The notes: generated by a model from the sequence alone, not told the origin. A stretch of 64,000 nucleotides of DNA from Lysobacterales bacterium (GCA_002632325.1 NSJK01000009.1:1-64000); one strand, 5' to 3'; numbered from the stretch's first letter, positions 41,656-51,444 are shown. Numbers and translations: made by a program.

Positions 41656-42381
41656 ATGCGTCCGAACTTTTCCACTGCACTTGCCACACTCGTTCTCATC
41701 GCCGCCGTGCAGGTGCAGGCGGATTCGAAAGTTCCTGCGACCGTGGACAGCACCTGGCGAGTGACGCTGGCCGCCGATGGCAGCGTGACGGCTCTGGAAC
41801 AGGAAACCAGGCTCAAGCCGACCTTGGCCGAGCCCTTGGCAAGGGCAATTCGCAGCTGGACGTTCGAGCCGGGCAAGATCGACGGCAAACCGGCCGTCAC
41901 CGAAACCACCCTCTACCTCACCGTGGGTCTGGACGAGCAAGCCGAGGGATATGCGGTGCGGGTGGATGATGTGCGCACCGGCGGTGGCATTCAAATCGGG
42001 TCTCAAGGAGCACCCAGATTCCCGGTCAATGAACTGCGGGATAACACTGCCGCGCTGGTCGTCGTCGAGGCGAACTACGACGCCTCGGGCAAGGTGGTCT
42101 CGGCGCACGCGGTACCCGGAATACAGCGTGTCGCGCGCGACTTCGACACGGCGGCGGTCGATGCCGTACGTCGCTGGAAGTTCCTGCCCGAGAAAGTTGG
42201 TGGTCGCGGCATCGCGGCGACCGTGAGAGTGCCGATCTGTTTTTCCGCAGCGAGTCGCCGCTCCGAAGCGCCCGATTGCGCGCCTTGGGTGCCTGCGGGC
42301 GGAAAGGCGGCGACCAGAGGCGCGGTGACCGCCGATCCCGCTGCCAAGCTCAGGGTTGATGTGATTGCGCGCAGGCTCTGA
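41656..42381 (+). CDS. Secreted protein with two TonB-C-like repeats (copy 1)
   Basis: A protein of 241 residues with a signal peptide (MRPNFSTALATLVLIAAVQV then QA). It then shows two similar segments, IRSWTFEPGKIDGKPAVTET near residue 73 and VRRWKFLPEKVGGRGIAATV near residue 175, each like the C-terminal domain of energy-transducing TonB proteins (RxWxFxPxxxxGxPV). It has no proline-rich spacer and no anchor, so it is not a classical TonB. ATG 41656 has a strong Shine-Dalgarno AAGGAGGA. It is a tandem paralogue of the next gene. Function unknown. Confidence 0.8.
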   Translation: MRPNFSTALATLVLIAAVQVQADSKVPATVDSTWRVTLAADGSVTALEQETRLKPTLAEPLARAIRSWTFEPGKIDGKPAVTETTLYLTVGLDEQAEGYAVRVDDVRTGGGIQIGSQGAPRFPVNELRDNTAALVVVEANYDASGKVVSAHAVPGIQRVARDFDTAAVDAVRRWKFLPEKVGGRGIAATVRVPICFSAASRRSEAPDCAPWVPAGGKAATRGAVTADPAAKLRVDVIARRL

Positions 42382-42558
42382 GCCCCCGCGTTGATTGCGC
42401 GCCAAGCGGGTGGGCGATCACGCCCGGCTTCGCTCGTGCACCCTCATCGCTCGGCGTTCGAGACGCGTGTTCATCGGCTGCGCGGACTTGGACTGGATCA
42501 TGTCGAGGCGGAACTCTGCTACGCTTTCCCGGTGGAATTCGAGGGAATGGAGATCAGC

Positions 42559-43287
42559 ATGAAATCAGGCGTACTGTTCAAGATGTTGAGCTTGATTTTC
42601 GCAGTGCTCTCCACGGTGGCGTTGGCGAAAGAACCTGAGCCGATCGATATCCGCATGGCGTGGCATATCTCGGTCGATGCGCAGGGGCAGATCACGAACC
42701 TTTGGACCGGCGAAACGAAGCTGGCCGAAGTTCAGGATCGGATCGAACGCGAGATTCGCAGTTGGCATTTTCAGCCAGGCAAGGTCAATGGTGTGCCCGC
42801 TGCCAGTGAATCGACCTTGTTCCTCACCCTGAGGGCCACGCCGAACGATGGCGATGGATACACACTCAAGGTGGTCAAGGCGAACACGGGTGGCTATTAC
42901 GCAAGGATCGTCATGCCGCGCTATCCGGATGCGTTCGTGAAATCTCGTCGGCCGGGTTATGTTGTGCTCAAGGTGCGATATGGTGCCGACGGCAAGGTGC
43001 TTGATGCTGCACTTGCCGATGATGCGCCCGAAGTTGCTCCAGCCTTCGTGCAAGCATCCATCCATGCGGTCCGGAATTGGGAATTCGCGCCGGAGGTCAT
43101 CGGTGGCCACCCCCGGGCCGGCTTAGCTCTCGTGCCGCTCTGCTTCAACCCGATGCGAGGTACAAGACATCCGCAGGACTGCAAATGGTCGCGTCCCAGC
43201 GACGGGCTGAAAGTCTCGGGTGATGAAGCAGTTGCACTCGATCCGGCCGTCACGCTCGAGTCCGATGTCGCGGGGCGCGCTTTGTGA
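42559..43287 (+). CDS. Secreted protein with two TonB-C-like repeats (copy 2)
   Basis: A protein of 242 residues with a signal peptide (LFKMLSLIFAVLSTVALA). It aligns along its length with the preceding product: IRSWHFQPGKVNGVPAASES near residue 73 and VRNWEFAPEVIGGHPRAGLA near residue 175, and both have a CF/C pair near the end. ATG 42559 is chosen because TGGAGA lies at the right distance; ATG 42547 is also possible. The gene is less GC-rich than its neighbours. It ends one base before the stop of the convergent prfA. Confidence 0.75.
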   Translation: MKSGVLFKMLSLIFAVLSTVALAKEPEPIDIRMAWHISVDAQGQITNLWTGETKLAEVQDRIEREIRSWHFQPGKVNGVPAASESTLFLTLRATPNDGDGYTLKVVKANTGGYYARIVMPRYPDAFVKSRRPGYVVLKVRYGADGKVLDAALADDAPEVAPAFVQASIHAVRNWEFAPEVIGGHPRAGLALVPLCFNPMRGTRHPQDCKWSRPSDGLKVSGDEAVALDPAVTLESDVAGRAL

Positions 43288-43288
43288 T

Positions 43289-44371
43289 TCAGTGCGCCTC
43301 GGCCAGCAGCTTGAGCTGATCAGCCTGATCTTCCTGTGTGAGCGCGTCGATGAGCTCGTCCAGGTCGCCCGCGATGATTTCGGGCAGGCGGTAGAGCGTG
43401 AGATTGATGCGGTGGTCGGTGATGCGGCCCTGCGGAAAATTGTAGGTGCGGATGCGCTGGCTGCGATCGCCCGAGCCGACCTGCAGCTTGCGTGAGGCCG
43501 CCTGCGCGGCGCTTTGTTTGGACTGCGCCTCGTCGAGCAGGCGCGCGCGCAGCAGGGCCATCGCACGCGCCTTGTTCTTGTGCTGGCTGCGTTCGTCCTG
43601 GCATTCGACGACGATGCCGCTGGGCAGATGGGTGATGCGGATCGCCGAGTCGGTCTTGTTGACGTGCTGGCCGCCTGCGCCCGAGGAACGGAAGGTGTCG
43701 ATGCGCAGGTCGGCGTCGCTGATCGGCACCTCGTCGATTTCGTCGAGCTCGGGCAGGATCGCCACCGTCGCGGCCGAAGTGTGGATGCGCCCCTGCGATT
43801 CGGTCGCCGGCACGCGCTGCACGCGATGGGTGCCCGATTCGTACTTGAGGCGCGAATAGGCGCCTTGCCCTTCCACGCGCGCGATCACTTCCTTGTAACC
43901 GCCGTGCTCGCCGTCGCTGGCCGAGATGATCTCGACCTTCCAGCGGCAGCGTTCGGCGTAGCGCAGGTACATGCGCAGGAGGTCGCCGGCGAAGATCGCC
44001 GCTTCGTCGCCGCCGGTGCCAGCACGGATTTCGAGGAACAGGTTGCCCTCGTCGCGCGGATCCTTGGGCACGAGCTCGCGGTGCAGTTCCTGTTCGAGGC
44101 GTTCGCGTTCGGCTTCGAGCGCGGGGATCTCGGCCTGCGCGAGTTCCTTCATGTCGGGATCGGCGAGCATCACCTGCGCTTCGCCGAGAGCGCGTTCGTT
44201 GGCGTTCCACGCCTGCAGCGCATTGCGCAGCGGCGTGAGCTGGGCGTGTTCGCGCGAGATTTCACGCAGGCGCTTGGCGTCGCCGAGGACTTCGGCGCTG
44301 GCCAGGAGGTGTTCGAGTTCCTCGTGGCGCTCGGCCAGTTGTTCGAGTTTGCGTTGGATCGAGGGCAGCAT
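43289..44371 (-). CDS. prfA: Peptide chain release factor 1
   Basis: A protein of 360 residues that releases peptides at UAA and UAG. The recognition tripeptide PAT (in [11 protein letters not shown], about 188-190) fits RF1, and the GGQ catalytic loop is present ([20 protein letters not shown], about 230-237). It follows hemA after 78 bases, the common hemA-prfA order. Its stop codon is one base from the stop of the convergent gene. Confidence 0.97.
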   Translation of the reverse strand: MLPSIQRKLEQLAERHEELEHLLASAEVLGDAKRLREISREHAQLTPLRNALQAWNANERALGEAQVMLADPDMKELAQAEIPALEAERERLEQELHRELVPKDPRDEGNLFLEIRAGTGGDEAAIFAGDLLRMYLRYAERCRWKVEIISASDGEHGGYKEVIARVEGQGAYSRLKYESGTHRVQRVPATESQGRIHTSAATVAILPELDEIDEVPISDADLRIDTFRSSGAGGQHVNKTDSAIRITHLPSGIVVECQDERSQHKNKARAMALLRARLLDEAQSKQSAAQAASRKLQVGSGDRSQRIRTYNFPQGRITDHRINLTLYRLPEIIAGDLDELIDALTQEDQADQLKLLAEAH

Positions 44372-44449
44372 GGGTCGGCGCGATGGCTCAAGACGAAGGG
44401 GACGCAGGCGGAAGCAGCCTGCGCAGCGCAGGCGAGGGCGGCAGCGCCG

Positions 44450-45727
44450 CTAACGTTCGCGATCGTTGCCGGTCTGCGCGGACAGTTCGAACAGGCGACC
44501 CGCTGCCTGCAAGAGTTCTTCATCGCCGCGCAGTGCGGCTGCGCGCAGGTTGGCGCTGGGCGCGTGCAGCAGTTTGTTGGTGAGCGCATGGGCGAGGAAG
44601 GCGAGCGCTTCTTCGGGCGACTTGCCGCGCGCGAGCATTGCACGCGCCTTGGCCAGCGCTTCGTCACGATCGAGTTCGGCGCTGCGGCGCAGCTCGGCGA
44701 CCGGATTGTGGGCGTCGTGCGCGCGCCACCAGTTCATGAAATGCTCGACCGAGAGTTCGATCATCGCCTCGGCTTCGCGTGCAGCTTCGCGCCGCGAACG
44801 CAGATTGTCGTCGATGATCCCGCGCAGGTCGTCGATGGTGTAGAGGTAGACGTCCTCGAGTTCGGCCACCGCCGGATCGATATTGCGCGGCACGGCGATG
44901 TCGACCAGGAACATCGGTTTGCGGCGACGCTGCGCAATCGCCGCTTCCACTTGTGCGCGCTGCAGGATCGGCTCGCGGCTCGCGGTCGAGGCAATCACGA
45001 TATCGGCTTCGGCAAGGTGCTTGTCGAGGTCGGCCAGCGCGATCGCGTAACCGCCACAGCGAGTGGCCAGCGCCTGCGCATTGTCGAGTGTGCGGTTGGC
45101 GACGATCAGGCGACGCACGCGCGCCTCGCCGAGGTGGCGTGCGGCCAGTTCGATCATCTCGCCGGCACCAATCAGCAGCACGCAGGCCTGCGTCAGGTCG
45201 GCGAATACGCGCTCGGCCAGACGCACCGCGGTGAAGGCGACCGACACCGGATTGGCACCGATGCGCGTATCCGAACGCACGCGCTTGGCGACCGAGAAGG
45301 TGTTCTGGAACAGGCGATCGAGCGGCGACTTGAGCGTGTGCGCATCGCGGGCGAGCGTCCAGGCGTCCTTGACCTGGCCGAGGATCTGCGGCTCGCCGAG
45401 CACCATCGACTCGAGCCCAGTGGCAACGCGGAACAGATGGCGTACCGCATCGGCATCGGCATGGCGATAGAGGAACTCGTCGATGCGCGCGCGGGTCAGG
45501 TTGTGGTGTTGGTTGAGCCAGTCGCCGGGCACGTTTTCGGCGCCGGCTTCGACCGTGCAGTACAGCTCGGTGCGATTGCAGGTCGACAGGATCGCCGCCT
45601 CGTTGACCCCGGTTTGCGCAGCCAGCGCGACCAGCGCCGGGCCGGTCGCGTCGGCCGCAAAGGCGACGCGCTCGCGCAGGGCGACGGGGGCAGTCTGGTG
45701 GTTGAGTCCGAGGGCAATCAGCGCCAT
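44450..45727 (-). CDS. hemA: Glutamyl-tRNA reductase
   Basis: A protein of 425 residues that reduces glutamyl-tRNA(Glu) to glutamate-1-semialdehyde, the first step of heme synthesis. The catalytic cysteine lies in [10 protein letters not shown] (about residue 50), the NADPH-binding part in [15 protein letters not shown], and PRNIDPAV and the C-terminal dimerisation helix follow. It is divergent from the TPR lipoprotein-lolB-ispE unit, an arrangement conserved in gammaproteobacteria. Confidence 0.97.
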   Translation of the reverse strand: MALIALGLNHQTAPVALRERVAFAADATGPALVALAAQTGVNEAAILSTCNRTELYCTVEAGAENVPGDWLNQHHNLTRARIDEFLYRHADADAVRHLFRVATGLESMVLGEPQILGQVKDAWTLARDAHTLKSPLDRLFQNTFSVAKRVRSDTRIGANPVSVAFTAVRLAERVFADLTQACVLLIGAGEMIELAARHLGEARVRRLIVANRTLDNAQALATRCGGYAIALADLDKHLAEADIVIASTASREPILQRAQVEAAIAQRRRKPMFLVDIAVPRNIDPAVAELEDVYLYTIDDLRGIIDDNLRSRREAAREAEAMIELSVEHFMNWWRAHDAHNPVAELRRSAELDRDEALAKARAMLARGKSPEEALAFLAHALTNKLLHAPSANLRAAALRGDEELLQAAGRLFELSAQTGNDRER

Positions 45728-45868
45728 GAGTGGGTCAGTGTGATGCGCTGCGGCGTGTTGATCCGGACCAAGACGGCCGCGCCGGATCGGCTAAGCTAAC
45801 AGCGCTTGCGACAGCAGTTCGAATTGTGCGGTTGCGGGACTCCGATATCAAGCAAGACAAGGCTTTGC

Positions 45869-47617
45869 ATGCGATTCATTCCTTCGCTGATGACCCTGTC
45901 GCGCGGCGCCTGTGTGCTTGCGTTGGCGACCCTTGCTGCCTGTGCGAGTCACGCGCCCACGCGGTCCGATGCGGTGGCGCCGTCGTCGGCGCAGTCGCTC
46001 GTGCAACCGGTGGATTCCGGGCACGACCTGCTCGCCAAGTTGCTCGCGGCGCAGTTCGCCCTGCAGAACGATGACCTCGCCACCGCCGCGGCGGGTTTTG
46101 CCGATGCCGCGGACCTGTCGGACGATCCGGCGCTGGCCGAAGAAGCGACCCAACTCGCGCTCGCTCACAAGGACTGGGCTCTGGCCCGGCGCGCACTGGC
46201 GCGCTGGCAGGTGCTCGCGCCGCAGGCGCCGGGGATTGCCCAATCCAAGGCCTGGATCGCGCTCGGCGAAGGCCGCACGAACGATGCGATTGCGGAGCTG
46301 CAGGCGCTGCTTGCCAGCGGCGACGACAAGGCCTGGCGATTGATCGCGCAGACCCTGCTCAATGCACCCGACAAGCTCGGCGCGGCGGTGGTGCTCGCGC
46401 GACTGGCTCCGGCTGACCATGTGGGGACCAAGGAAAGCAATGCCGTCGCGGTGAGCCAGCTTGCCTTCAAGCTCGGCGACAAGTCCTATGCGCGGCGGCT
46501 GGCCGATGCGGCCGTCGCTCGCTTTCATGGTGAGGATGCCTTTGCCTGGAGCGGCAGCCTTGCCGCAGCCAGCGACGATCTTCCGCGCGCGCGCACGATC
46601 TTTGCGCAAGCCATTGCGCGTTTTCCCGCGAGCAAGCGCTTGCGCAGCGGTTATGCGGCGGTGCTGGGCAAGGCCGAAGATGCGCGGGGCGCCGCCCTGA
46701 TCCTTGCCGGCGGCCCGCAGGATCAGACGACCTTTGCCGCGCGTGCCGCCTATGCCGCACGTGCCGATGACAAGGCCTTGCTCGGCGCCATTTATCGGGA
46801 AGTGCTTGCCGACAAGGGCGAGCGCGATGGCACACGTCTGTTGCTTCTGGGGCAGCTCGCCGAACTCATCGAAAAGCGCGCCGCCGCGATCGACTGGTAT
46901 CGGGCGATCAGCGAGCGCGACGACAACTATTTCGAGGCGCAACAGCGGCTGGCGATCGTGCTCGATCAGTCCGATCGTCTGGACGAGGCACTCAAGGTGT
47001 TGCAGCGACTGGCGACGACGGTCAATGGCGAGCCCGACCAGCAGCGTGAAGTGTGGCTGCTGCAAGCCGATCTGCTCGGAAAGCGTGGCCGCACGGCCGA
47101 TGCGCTCGCGGTCTACACGCAGGCACTTGCGGCGCTGCCCGACGATCCGCGCGTGCGCTATGCACGGGCGCTGTTCTCGATCGAGCAGGGCGAAGTTGCC
47201 GCTGGTGAGCGCGATTTGCGCGCGATCGTGAAGCAGCAACCCGATAACGCCGAGGCACTCAATGCGCTGGGTTACACGATCAGCGATCACTCCAAGGATG
47301 ATGCGAGTCGTCAGCGCGAGGCCTTCGAGCTGATCAAACGCGCGCTCGAGCTCAAGCCCGAAGAGCCGGCGATCATCGACAGCATGGGCTGGGTGCGCTT
47401 TCGCCTTGGCGATCTCGATGCCGCGCTCAGCGAGCTGCGGCGTGCCTACAAGAAACAGCCTGATGCGGACATTGCCGCGCATCTGGGCGAGGTGCTGTGG
47501 GCGAAGGGCGAGCACGCCGAAGCGCGGCGAGTCTGGGACGAAGCACGCAAGAAGGACGCCAGGAACAACACCAGGAGCAAGGTCCTCGTTGAAACCATCG
47601 AGCGCTTGACCCGATGA
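45869..47617 (+). CDS. TPR-repeat lipoprotein upstream of lolB
   Basis: A protein of 582 residues with a lipoprotein signal ending LAAC (lipobox LATLAAC, cysteine near residue 26), so it is probably anchored to a membrane in the periplasm. The rest is helical with tetratricopeptide-like repeats, clearest between about 330 and 570 (LDEALKVLQRLATTVNGEPD, DPRVRYARALFSIEQG, NAEALNALGYTI, AIIDSMGWVRFRLGDLDAAL). A similar gene next to hemA and lolB is common in xanthomonads and pseudomonads; its role is not known. Its stop overlaps lolB by four bases. Confidence 0.85.
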   Translation: MRFIPSLMTLSRGACVLALATLAACASHAPTRSDAVAPSSAQSLVQPVDSGHDLLAKLLAAQFALQNDDLATAAAGFADAADLSDDPALAEEATQLALAHKDWALARRALARWQVLAPQAPGIAQSKAWIALGEGRTNDAIAELQALLASGDDKAWRLIAQTLLNAPDKLGAAVVLARLAPADHVGTKESNAVAVSQLAFKLGDKSYARRLADAAVARFHGEDAFAWSGSLAAASDDLPRARTIFAQAIARFPASKRLRSGYAAVLGKAEDARGAALILAGGPQDQTTFAARAAYAARADDKALLGAIYREVLADKGERDGTRLLLLGQLAELIEKRAAAIDWYRAISERDDNYFEAQQRLAIVLDQSDRLDEALKVLQRLATTVNGEPDQQREVWLLQADLLGKRGRTADALAVYTQALAALPDDPRVRYARALFSIEQGEVAAGERDLRAIVKQQPDNAEALNALGYTISDHSKDDASRQREAFELIKRALELKPEEPAIIDSMGWVRFRLGDLDAALSELRRAYKKQPDADIAAHLGEVLWAKGEHAEARRVWDEARKKDARNNTRSKVLVETIERLTR

Positions 47618-48219
47618 AGCGATGGTCGGTTCGGTTGCTGGCGGCGATCGGAATCATGCTGCTCGCCGGCTGCGTGACCTCGCCCACGCGTCACCTCCCG
47701 GCCAATACCCAGATGCTGGTTGCGCAGGAGCTGCGCGAACAAGCACTGGCACAGCACACGCGCTGGACGCTGGAAGGGCGACTGGGCGTCAGCGACGGGC
47801 GCGACAGCGGCAGTGGCTCGCTGCAGTGGCATCAGGATGGCGCGGTCTTTCGATTCACCGTGCATGCGCCGGTCACCGGCAAGACCTGGGTTTTGTCGGG
47901 TGACGCGCAGGGCGCCGAGTTGGAAGGCTTGCGCGATGCAGCCGTGCGTGGCCGCAATCCGGCCCAATTGCTGCTGCGTGAAGTCGGCTGGCAGGTGCCG
48001 TTCGCCCAACTCGTCGACTGGGTGCGCGCCGCACGTGCGCCGGGAACGGCGCAGGTGCAATTCGACGCGCAAGGCCTGCCCGCGCAGATCGAGCAGGACG
48101 GCTGGACGATCCGCTACGGCGACTACGATCCGGCGCAGTCGCCACCGCTGCCGCGACGCGTGTTTGCAAGCAAAGGCGAACAGCGCGTGCGCTTGGCGAT
48201 CCGTCGCTGGCAGTCATGA
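47614..48219 (+). CDS. lolB: Outer membrane lipoprotein insertion protein LolB
   Basis: A protein of 201 residues, itself a lipoprotein (signal RLLAAIGIMLLAGC). It accepts lipoproteins from LolA and places them in the outer membrane. WTLEGRLGVSDG, the hydrophobic-barrel strands and WQVPFAQLVDWVRA (about 125-138) are family features. It overlaps ispE by four bases; the lolB-ispE pair is conserved in gammaproteobacteria. Confidence 0.93.
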   Translation: MKRWSVRLLAAIGIMLLAGCVTSPTRHLPANTQMLVAQELREQALAQHTRWTLEGRLGVSDGRDSGSGSLQWHQDGAVFRFTVHAPVTGKTWVLSGDAQGAELEGLRDAAVRGRNPAQLLLREVGWQVPFAQLVDWVRAARAPGTAQVQFDAQGLPAQIEQDGWTIRYGDYDPAQSPPLPRRVFASKGEQRVRLAIRRWQS

Positions 48220-49100
48220 CCCGCGTCAGCACGGCCGGCGATGCCTGGAGCACGTGGTCGGCGCCGGCCAAACTCAACCTGTTCCTGCATATCGTGGGTC
48301 GGCGTGCCGACGGGTACCACCTGCTGCAGACTGCGTTCCAGTTGCTCGACTGGGGCGATGAAATCAGTCTGCGCGTGCGCAGCGACGGGCAGATCCATCG
48401 CCACGATCCCTTGCCCGACATTCCCGAAGCAGCCGATCTGGTGGTCCGTGCTGCTCGGGCACTGCGCGAGGCCAGCGGTTGCGGACTCGGTGCGGATATC
48501 GGTGTTGTCAAGCGGATTCCACTCGGCGGCGGCCTCGGCGGTGGCAGTTCCGATGCGGCTACCGCTCTGGTAGGCCTCAATGCGTTGTGGGGCTGCGGCC
48601 TTGATGTCGAGTCGCTGGCCCGCATCGGGCTTGGTCTTGGCGCCGACGTGCCGGTGTTCGTGCGTGGGCACAGCGCCTGGGCCGAAGGCATCGGCGAAGC
48701 GCTCACGGAGCTGGCCTTGCCGGAGCCTTGGTACGTGATCGTCGACCCCGGCGCGAGCGTGCCAACCGCTGAACTATTTGCGGCCCCGGAATTGACACGT
48801 GCTGCGCCGCAACTGACAATTCCGCGTTTCCTTGCAGGCGAATCGACCGTCAACGTGTTCGAGCCGGTCGTGCGCACGCGCTATCCACGCGTCGCAAGCG
48901 CTCTGGATTGGCTCGGCCAGCATGGTCAGGCACGACTGAGTGGTTCGGGTGGCTGCATCTTCACGGCAGTGAACAGTGAAGAAGCGGCGCGGCGAATCGT
49001 CAACGAGGTTCCTGCGGGAATGCGCGGCATCGCTGCGCGTGGCGTGAATGAATCACCCTTGATGACCCGCCTTCGCGATTGGCAGGCCAAGGGACAGTGA
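48216..49100 (+). CDS. ispE: 4-diphosphocytidyl-2-C-methyl-D-erythritol kinase
   Basis: A protein of 294 residues of the GHMP kinase family, in the MEP isoprenoid pathway downstream of Dxr. APAKLNLFLHIVGRRADGYH at the start and the ATP loop PLGGGLGGGSSDAAT (about 100-114) are diagnostic, with the C-terminal LSGSGGCIFT. It is followed after ~100 bases by tRNA-Gln and prs. Confidence 0.97.
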   Translation: MTRVSTAGDAWSTWSAPAKLNLFLHIVGRRADGYHLLQTAFQLLDWGDEISLRVRSDGQIHRHDPLPDIPEAADLVVRAARALREASGCGLGADIGVVKRIPLGGGLGGGSSDAATALVGLNALWGCGLDVESLARIGLGLGADVPVFVRGHSAWAEGIGEALTELALPEPWYVIVDPGASVPTAELFAAPELTRAAPQLTIPRFLAGESTVNVFEPVVRTRYPRVASALDWLGQHGQARLSGSGGCIFTAVNSEEAARRIVNEVPAGMRGIAARGVNESPLMTRLRDWQAKGQ

Positions 49101-49202
49101 GACAGACGCGACGCGGAGAGTCGCGGCGAGGCAGACGTGGCGCGGCTTTGCCGCGACCGTTTGCATGCAGGCCGGGCAGGAAGCCCGGATCTGCTCGAAT
49201 AT

Positions 49203-49277
49203 TGGGGCGTCGCCAAGTGGTAAGGCACCGGGTTTTGATCCCGGCATTCGCAGGTTCGAATCCTGCCGCCCCAGCCA
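49203..49277 (+). tRNA. tRNA-Gln (anticodon TTG)
   Basis: A 75-base tRNA including encoded CCA. The acceptor stem TGGGGCG/CGCCCCA, the anticodon arm CCGGG-TTTTGAT-CCCGG and the T arm GCAGG-TTCGAAT-CCTGC are complete. It sits between ispE and prs. A hairpin CCGGGC-AGGAA-GCCCGG (49172-49188) lies 15 bases upstream. Its last 17 bases are repeated at 49405-49421. Confidence 0.97.
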
Positions 49278-49548
49278 AGTTTGAAGGAGCAGCATGAGCC
49301 TGGATGGCAGGATGAGAACGCAGGTTCGACCGATCCGCCGGGAGCGGATCGGAACAGCGGCGAAGCCGCTGGCCCGAAGGGCGATGGGCAGGATGCCCGG
49401 TTCATCCTGCCGCCCCAGCCAAGCTTGAAGGAGCAGCAAGAGTCTGGATGGCAGGATGAGAACGCAGGTTCGACCGATCCGCAGGAGCGGATCGGAACAG
49501 CGGCGAAGCCGCTGGCCCGAAGGGCGAAGGGCAGGACGCCCGGAGACA
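49261..49548. repeat. Two ~144 bp tandem units, each starting with the tRNA-Gln 3' tail
   Basis: Unit 1 begins inside the tRNA (49261) and unit 2 at 49405. Each opens with the tRNA end TCCTGCCGCCCCAGCCA, then a spacer, then a T-arm-like GCAGGTTCGA, then four small hairpins: CGATCCGC/GCGGATCG, AGCGGC-GAA-GCCGCT, GCCC-GAA-GGGC and GGGC-AGGAY-GCCC. The units differ by a few substitutions and one base in a loop. The stretch up to prs (49617) holds nothing else recognised. Confidence 0.85.
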
Positions 49549-49616
49549 GTTGCCGCTTCGGTCGGTGTGATTGGTCTTTTCGTGATTGCTGAATTCGATG
49601 ACAGCGGAACGCTGCG

Positions 49617-50588
49617 ATGGAGACCAAGGTGGATACATCGGGAATGCTCGTCTTCGCCGGCAATGCGCATCGCGCGCTGGCAGGTGCGATCTGCGAGAAG
49701 CTCAGCATGCCGCTGGGCAAGGCGTTGGTCGGGCGCTTCAGTGACGGCGAAGTGCAGATCGAGATCGAGGAAAACGTGCGTCTGCAGGACGTGTTCGTGA
49801 TCCAGCCGACCTGCGCACCGACCGCCGACAATTTCATGGAATTGCTGGCGCTGGTGGATGCGCTCAAGCGCGCCTCGGCGGCCAGTGTGACCGCAGTGAT
49901 TCCGTATCTGGGTTATGCGCGTCAGGATCGGCGCCCGCGTTCGGCGCGTGTGCCGATCACCGCCAAGGTGGCGGCGCAGATGATCGGCGTGGTCGGCACC
50001 GACCGGGTGCTCACGGTCGACCTGCATGCGGATCAGATCCAGGGATTTTTCGACGTGCCGCTCGACAACGTGTATGCCTCGCCGGTGTTGCTCGCCGACA
50101 TCTGGCGGCATTACTACGCCAAGGGCGAGTTGATCGTGGTGTCGCCCGATGTCGGCGGCGTGGCGCGGGCACGCGCGGTCGCCAAGCGGCTCGACGATGC
50201 GGACTTGGCGATCATCGACAAGCGCCGTCCGCGTGCCAACGAGGCGACCGTGATGAACATCATCGGCGAGGTCAAGGGCAAGGTGTGCGTGCTTGTCGAT
50301 GACATCGTCGATACCGCGGGCACCCTGTGTGCGGCGGCAGCGGCGCTCAAGAAGAATGGGGCGCGCAAGGTGGTGGCTTACTGCACGCATCCGGTGCTGT
50401 CGGGCGCAGCAATCTCCAATCTGGAGAATTCGGTGCTCGACGAGCTGGTGGTCACCGACACGATTCCGTTGCGTGAGGATGCACGCAACTGCACGCGTAT
50501 TCGCCAGCTCTCGGTTGCCGAGTTGCTGGCAGAAACGATCCGGCGCATCGCCTTCGGCGAGTCGGTGAGTTCGCTGTACGTGGATTGA
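49617..50588 (+). CDS. prs: Ribose-phosphate pyrophosphokinase
   Basis: A protein of 323 residues that makes PRPP from ribose 5-phosphate and ATP for nucleotide, histidine and tryptophan synthesis. [13 protein letters not shown], the [15 protein letters not shown] block, [20 protein letters not shown] and the PRPP loop [13 protein letters not shown] (about 222-234) are all present. ATG 49617 is used; ATG 49644 (MLVFAGN) is a shorter alternative. The conserved order tRNA-Gln-prs-rplY-pth-ychF follows. Confidence 0.97.
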   Translation: METKVDTSGMLVFAGNAHRALAGAICEKLSMPLGKALVGRFSDGEVQIEIEENVRLQDVFVIQPTCAPTADNFMELLALVDALKRASAASVTAVIPYLGYARQDRRPRSARVPITAKVAAQMIGVVGTDRVLTVDLHADQIQGFFDVPLDNVYASPVLLADIWRHYYAKGELIVVSPDVGGVARARAVAKRLDDADLAIIDKRRPRANEATVMNIIGEVKGKVCVLVDDIVDTAGTLCAAAAALKKNGARKVVAYCTHPVLSGAAISNLENSVLDELVVTDTIPLREDARNCTRIRQLSVAELLAETIRRIAFGESVSSLYVD

Positions 50589-50685
50589 CGGAGCCGGGTT
50601 TTTTCGGCTTCCAACCTGCTCTCCTGGTCGCGGGGGAGCATCATCGCCGCCGCGAGGCGGCTCTACTGCAAGAAGGCAATTTGAA

Positions 50686-51366
50686 ATGGCCAAGACTCAT
50701 GAAATCAAGGTTGAAAGGCGCAACGACGAGGGCAAGGGTGCGAGCCGCCGCCTGCGTCGCGCTGGTTTTGTTCCCGCCATCGTTTACGGCGGTGAACTGG
50801 CTCCGGTGAGCATCCAGATCGAGCACAAGGATGTCTGGCACGCCAGCCAGAACGAGTGGTTCTATTCGTCGATTCTCGATCTCACGCTGGGCGGCGACGT
50901 GCAGAAGGTGCTGCTGCGTGACATGCAGCGCCATCCGTACAAGCAGATCGTGATGCACCTGGATTTCCAGCGCGTCAACGAGAACGAGGCGCTGCGCCTG
51001 CGCGTGCCGCTGCACTTCCTCAATCAGGAAGTCTCGCCGGCGGGCAAGACCTCGGGCGTGGTGATCATGCGCGAGTTGACCGACGTCGAAATCTCCTGCC
51101 TGCCCAAGGATCTGCCGGAATACATCGAAGTCGACCTGTCCGCGCTCAAGGTCGGCGATATCGTGCATACCTCCGACCTCAAGCTGCCCAAGGGCGTGGA
51201 AATTCCGGACCTGCGCTTTGGCAAGGAACACGATCATGCGGTGGTCGTGGCCAAGGAAATGCGTGAGGAAGTCGAAGCGGCGCCGGCCGCCGAGGGCGAC
51301 GCAGCGGCTGCTCCCGCCGCGGCAGCTCCGGCAGCGGCAGCGGCCAAGAAGGACGACAAGAAGTAA
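50686..51366 (+). CDS. rplY: 50S ribosomal protein L25 (general stress protein Ctc form)
   Basis: A protein of 226 residues: the N-terminal 5S rRNA-binding L25 domain (to about 95), a C-terminal TL5-type beta domain (to about 190) and an alanine-rich, lysine-ended tail. This is the long Ctc form, not the short E. coli L25. A terminator-like hairpin follows at 51416-51444. Confidence 0.96.
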   Translation: MAKTHEIKVERRNDEGKGASRRLRRAGFVPAIVYGGELAPVSIQIEHKDVWHASQNEWFYSSILDLTLGGDVQKVLLRDMQRHPYKQIVMHLDFQRVNENEALRLRVPLHFLNQEVSPAGKTSGVVIMRELTDVEISCLPKDLPEYIEVDLSALKVGDIVHTSDLKLPKGVEIPDLRFGKEHDHAVVVAKEMREEVEAAPAAEGDAAAAPAAAAPAAAAAKKDDKK

Positions 51367-51415
51367 TCCTTGCCGGTGCGGCGCGCATGCCGCATGGCCC
51401 GGAATTGGCGATCGA

Positions 51416-51444
51416 GCGCGGAACCCACGGTTCCGCGCCGTTTT
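51416..51444 (+). terminator. Intrinsic terminator after rplY
   Basis: GCGCGGAACC and GGTTCCGCGC form a perfect 10 bp stem with loop CAC, followed by CGTTTTCG. It lies 50 bases upstream of pth. Confidence 0.7.

Noticed and set aside
49000..49278. Minus-strand frames across tRNA genes, reading like GRQDSNLR or GFEPPKA proteins (here, 54124-54324 and 55825-56409)
   Set aside because: They are translations of antisense tRNA sequence, a well-known annotation artefact.
49405..49478. A second tRNA-Gln
   Set aside because: Only the final 17 bases of the tRNA are copied; there is no D arm, anticodon arm or 5' acceptor strand.
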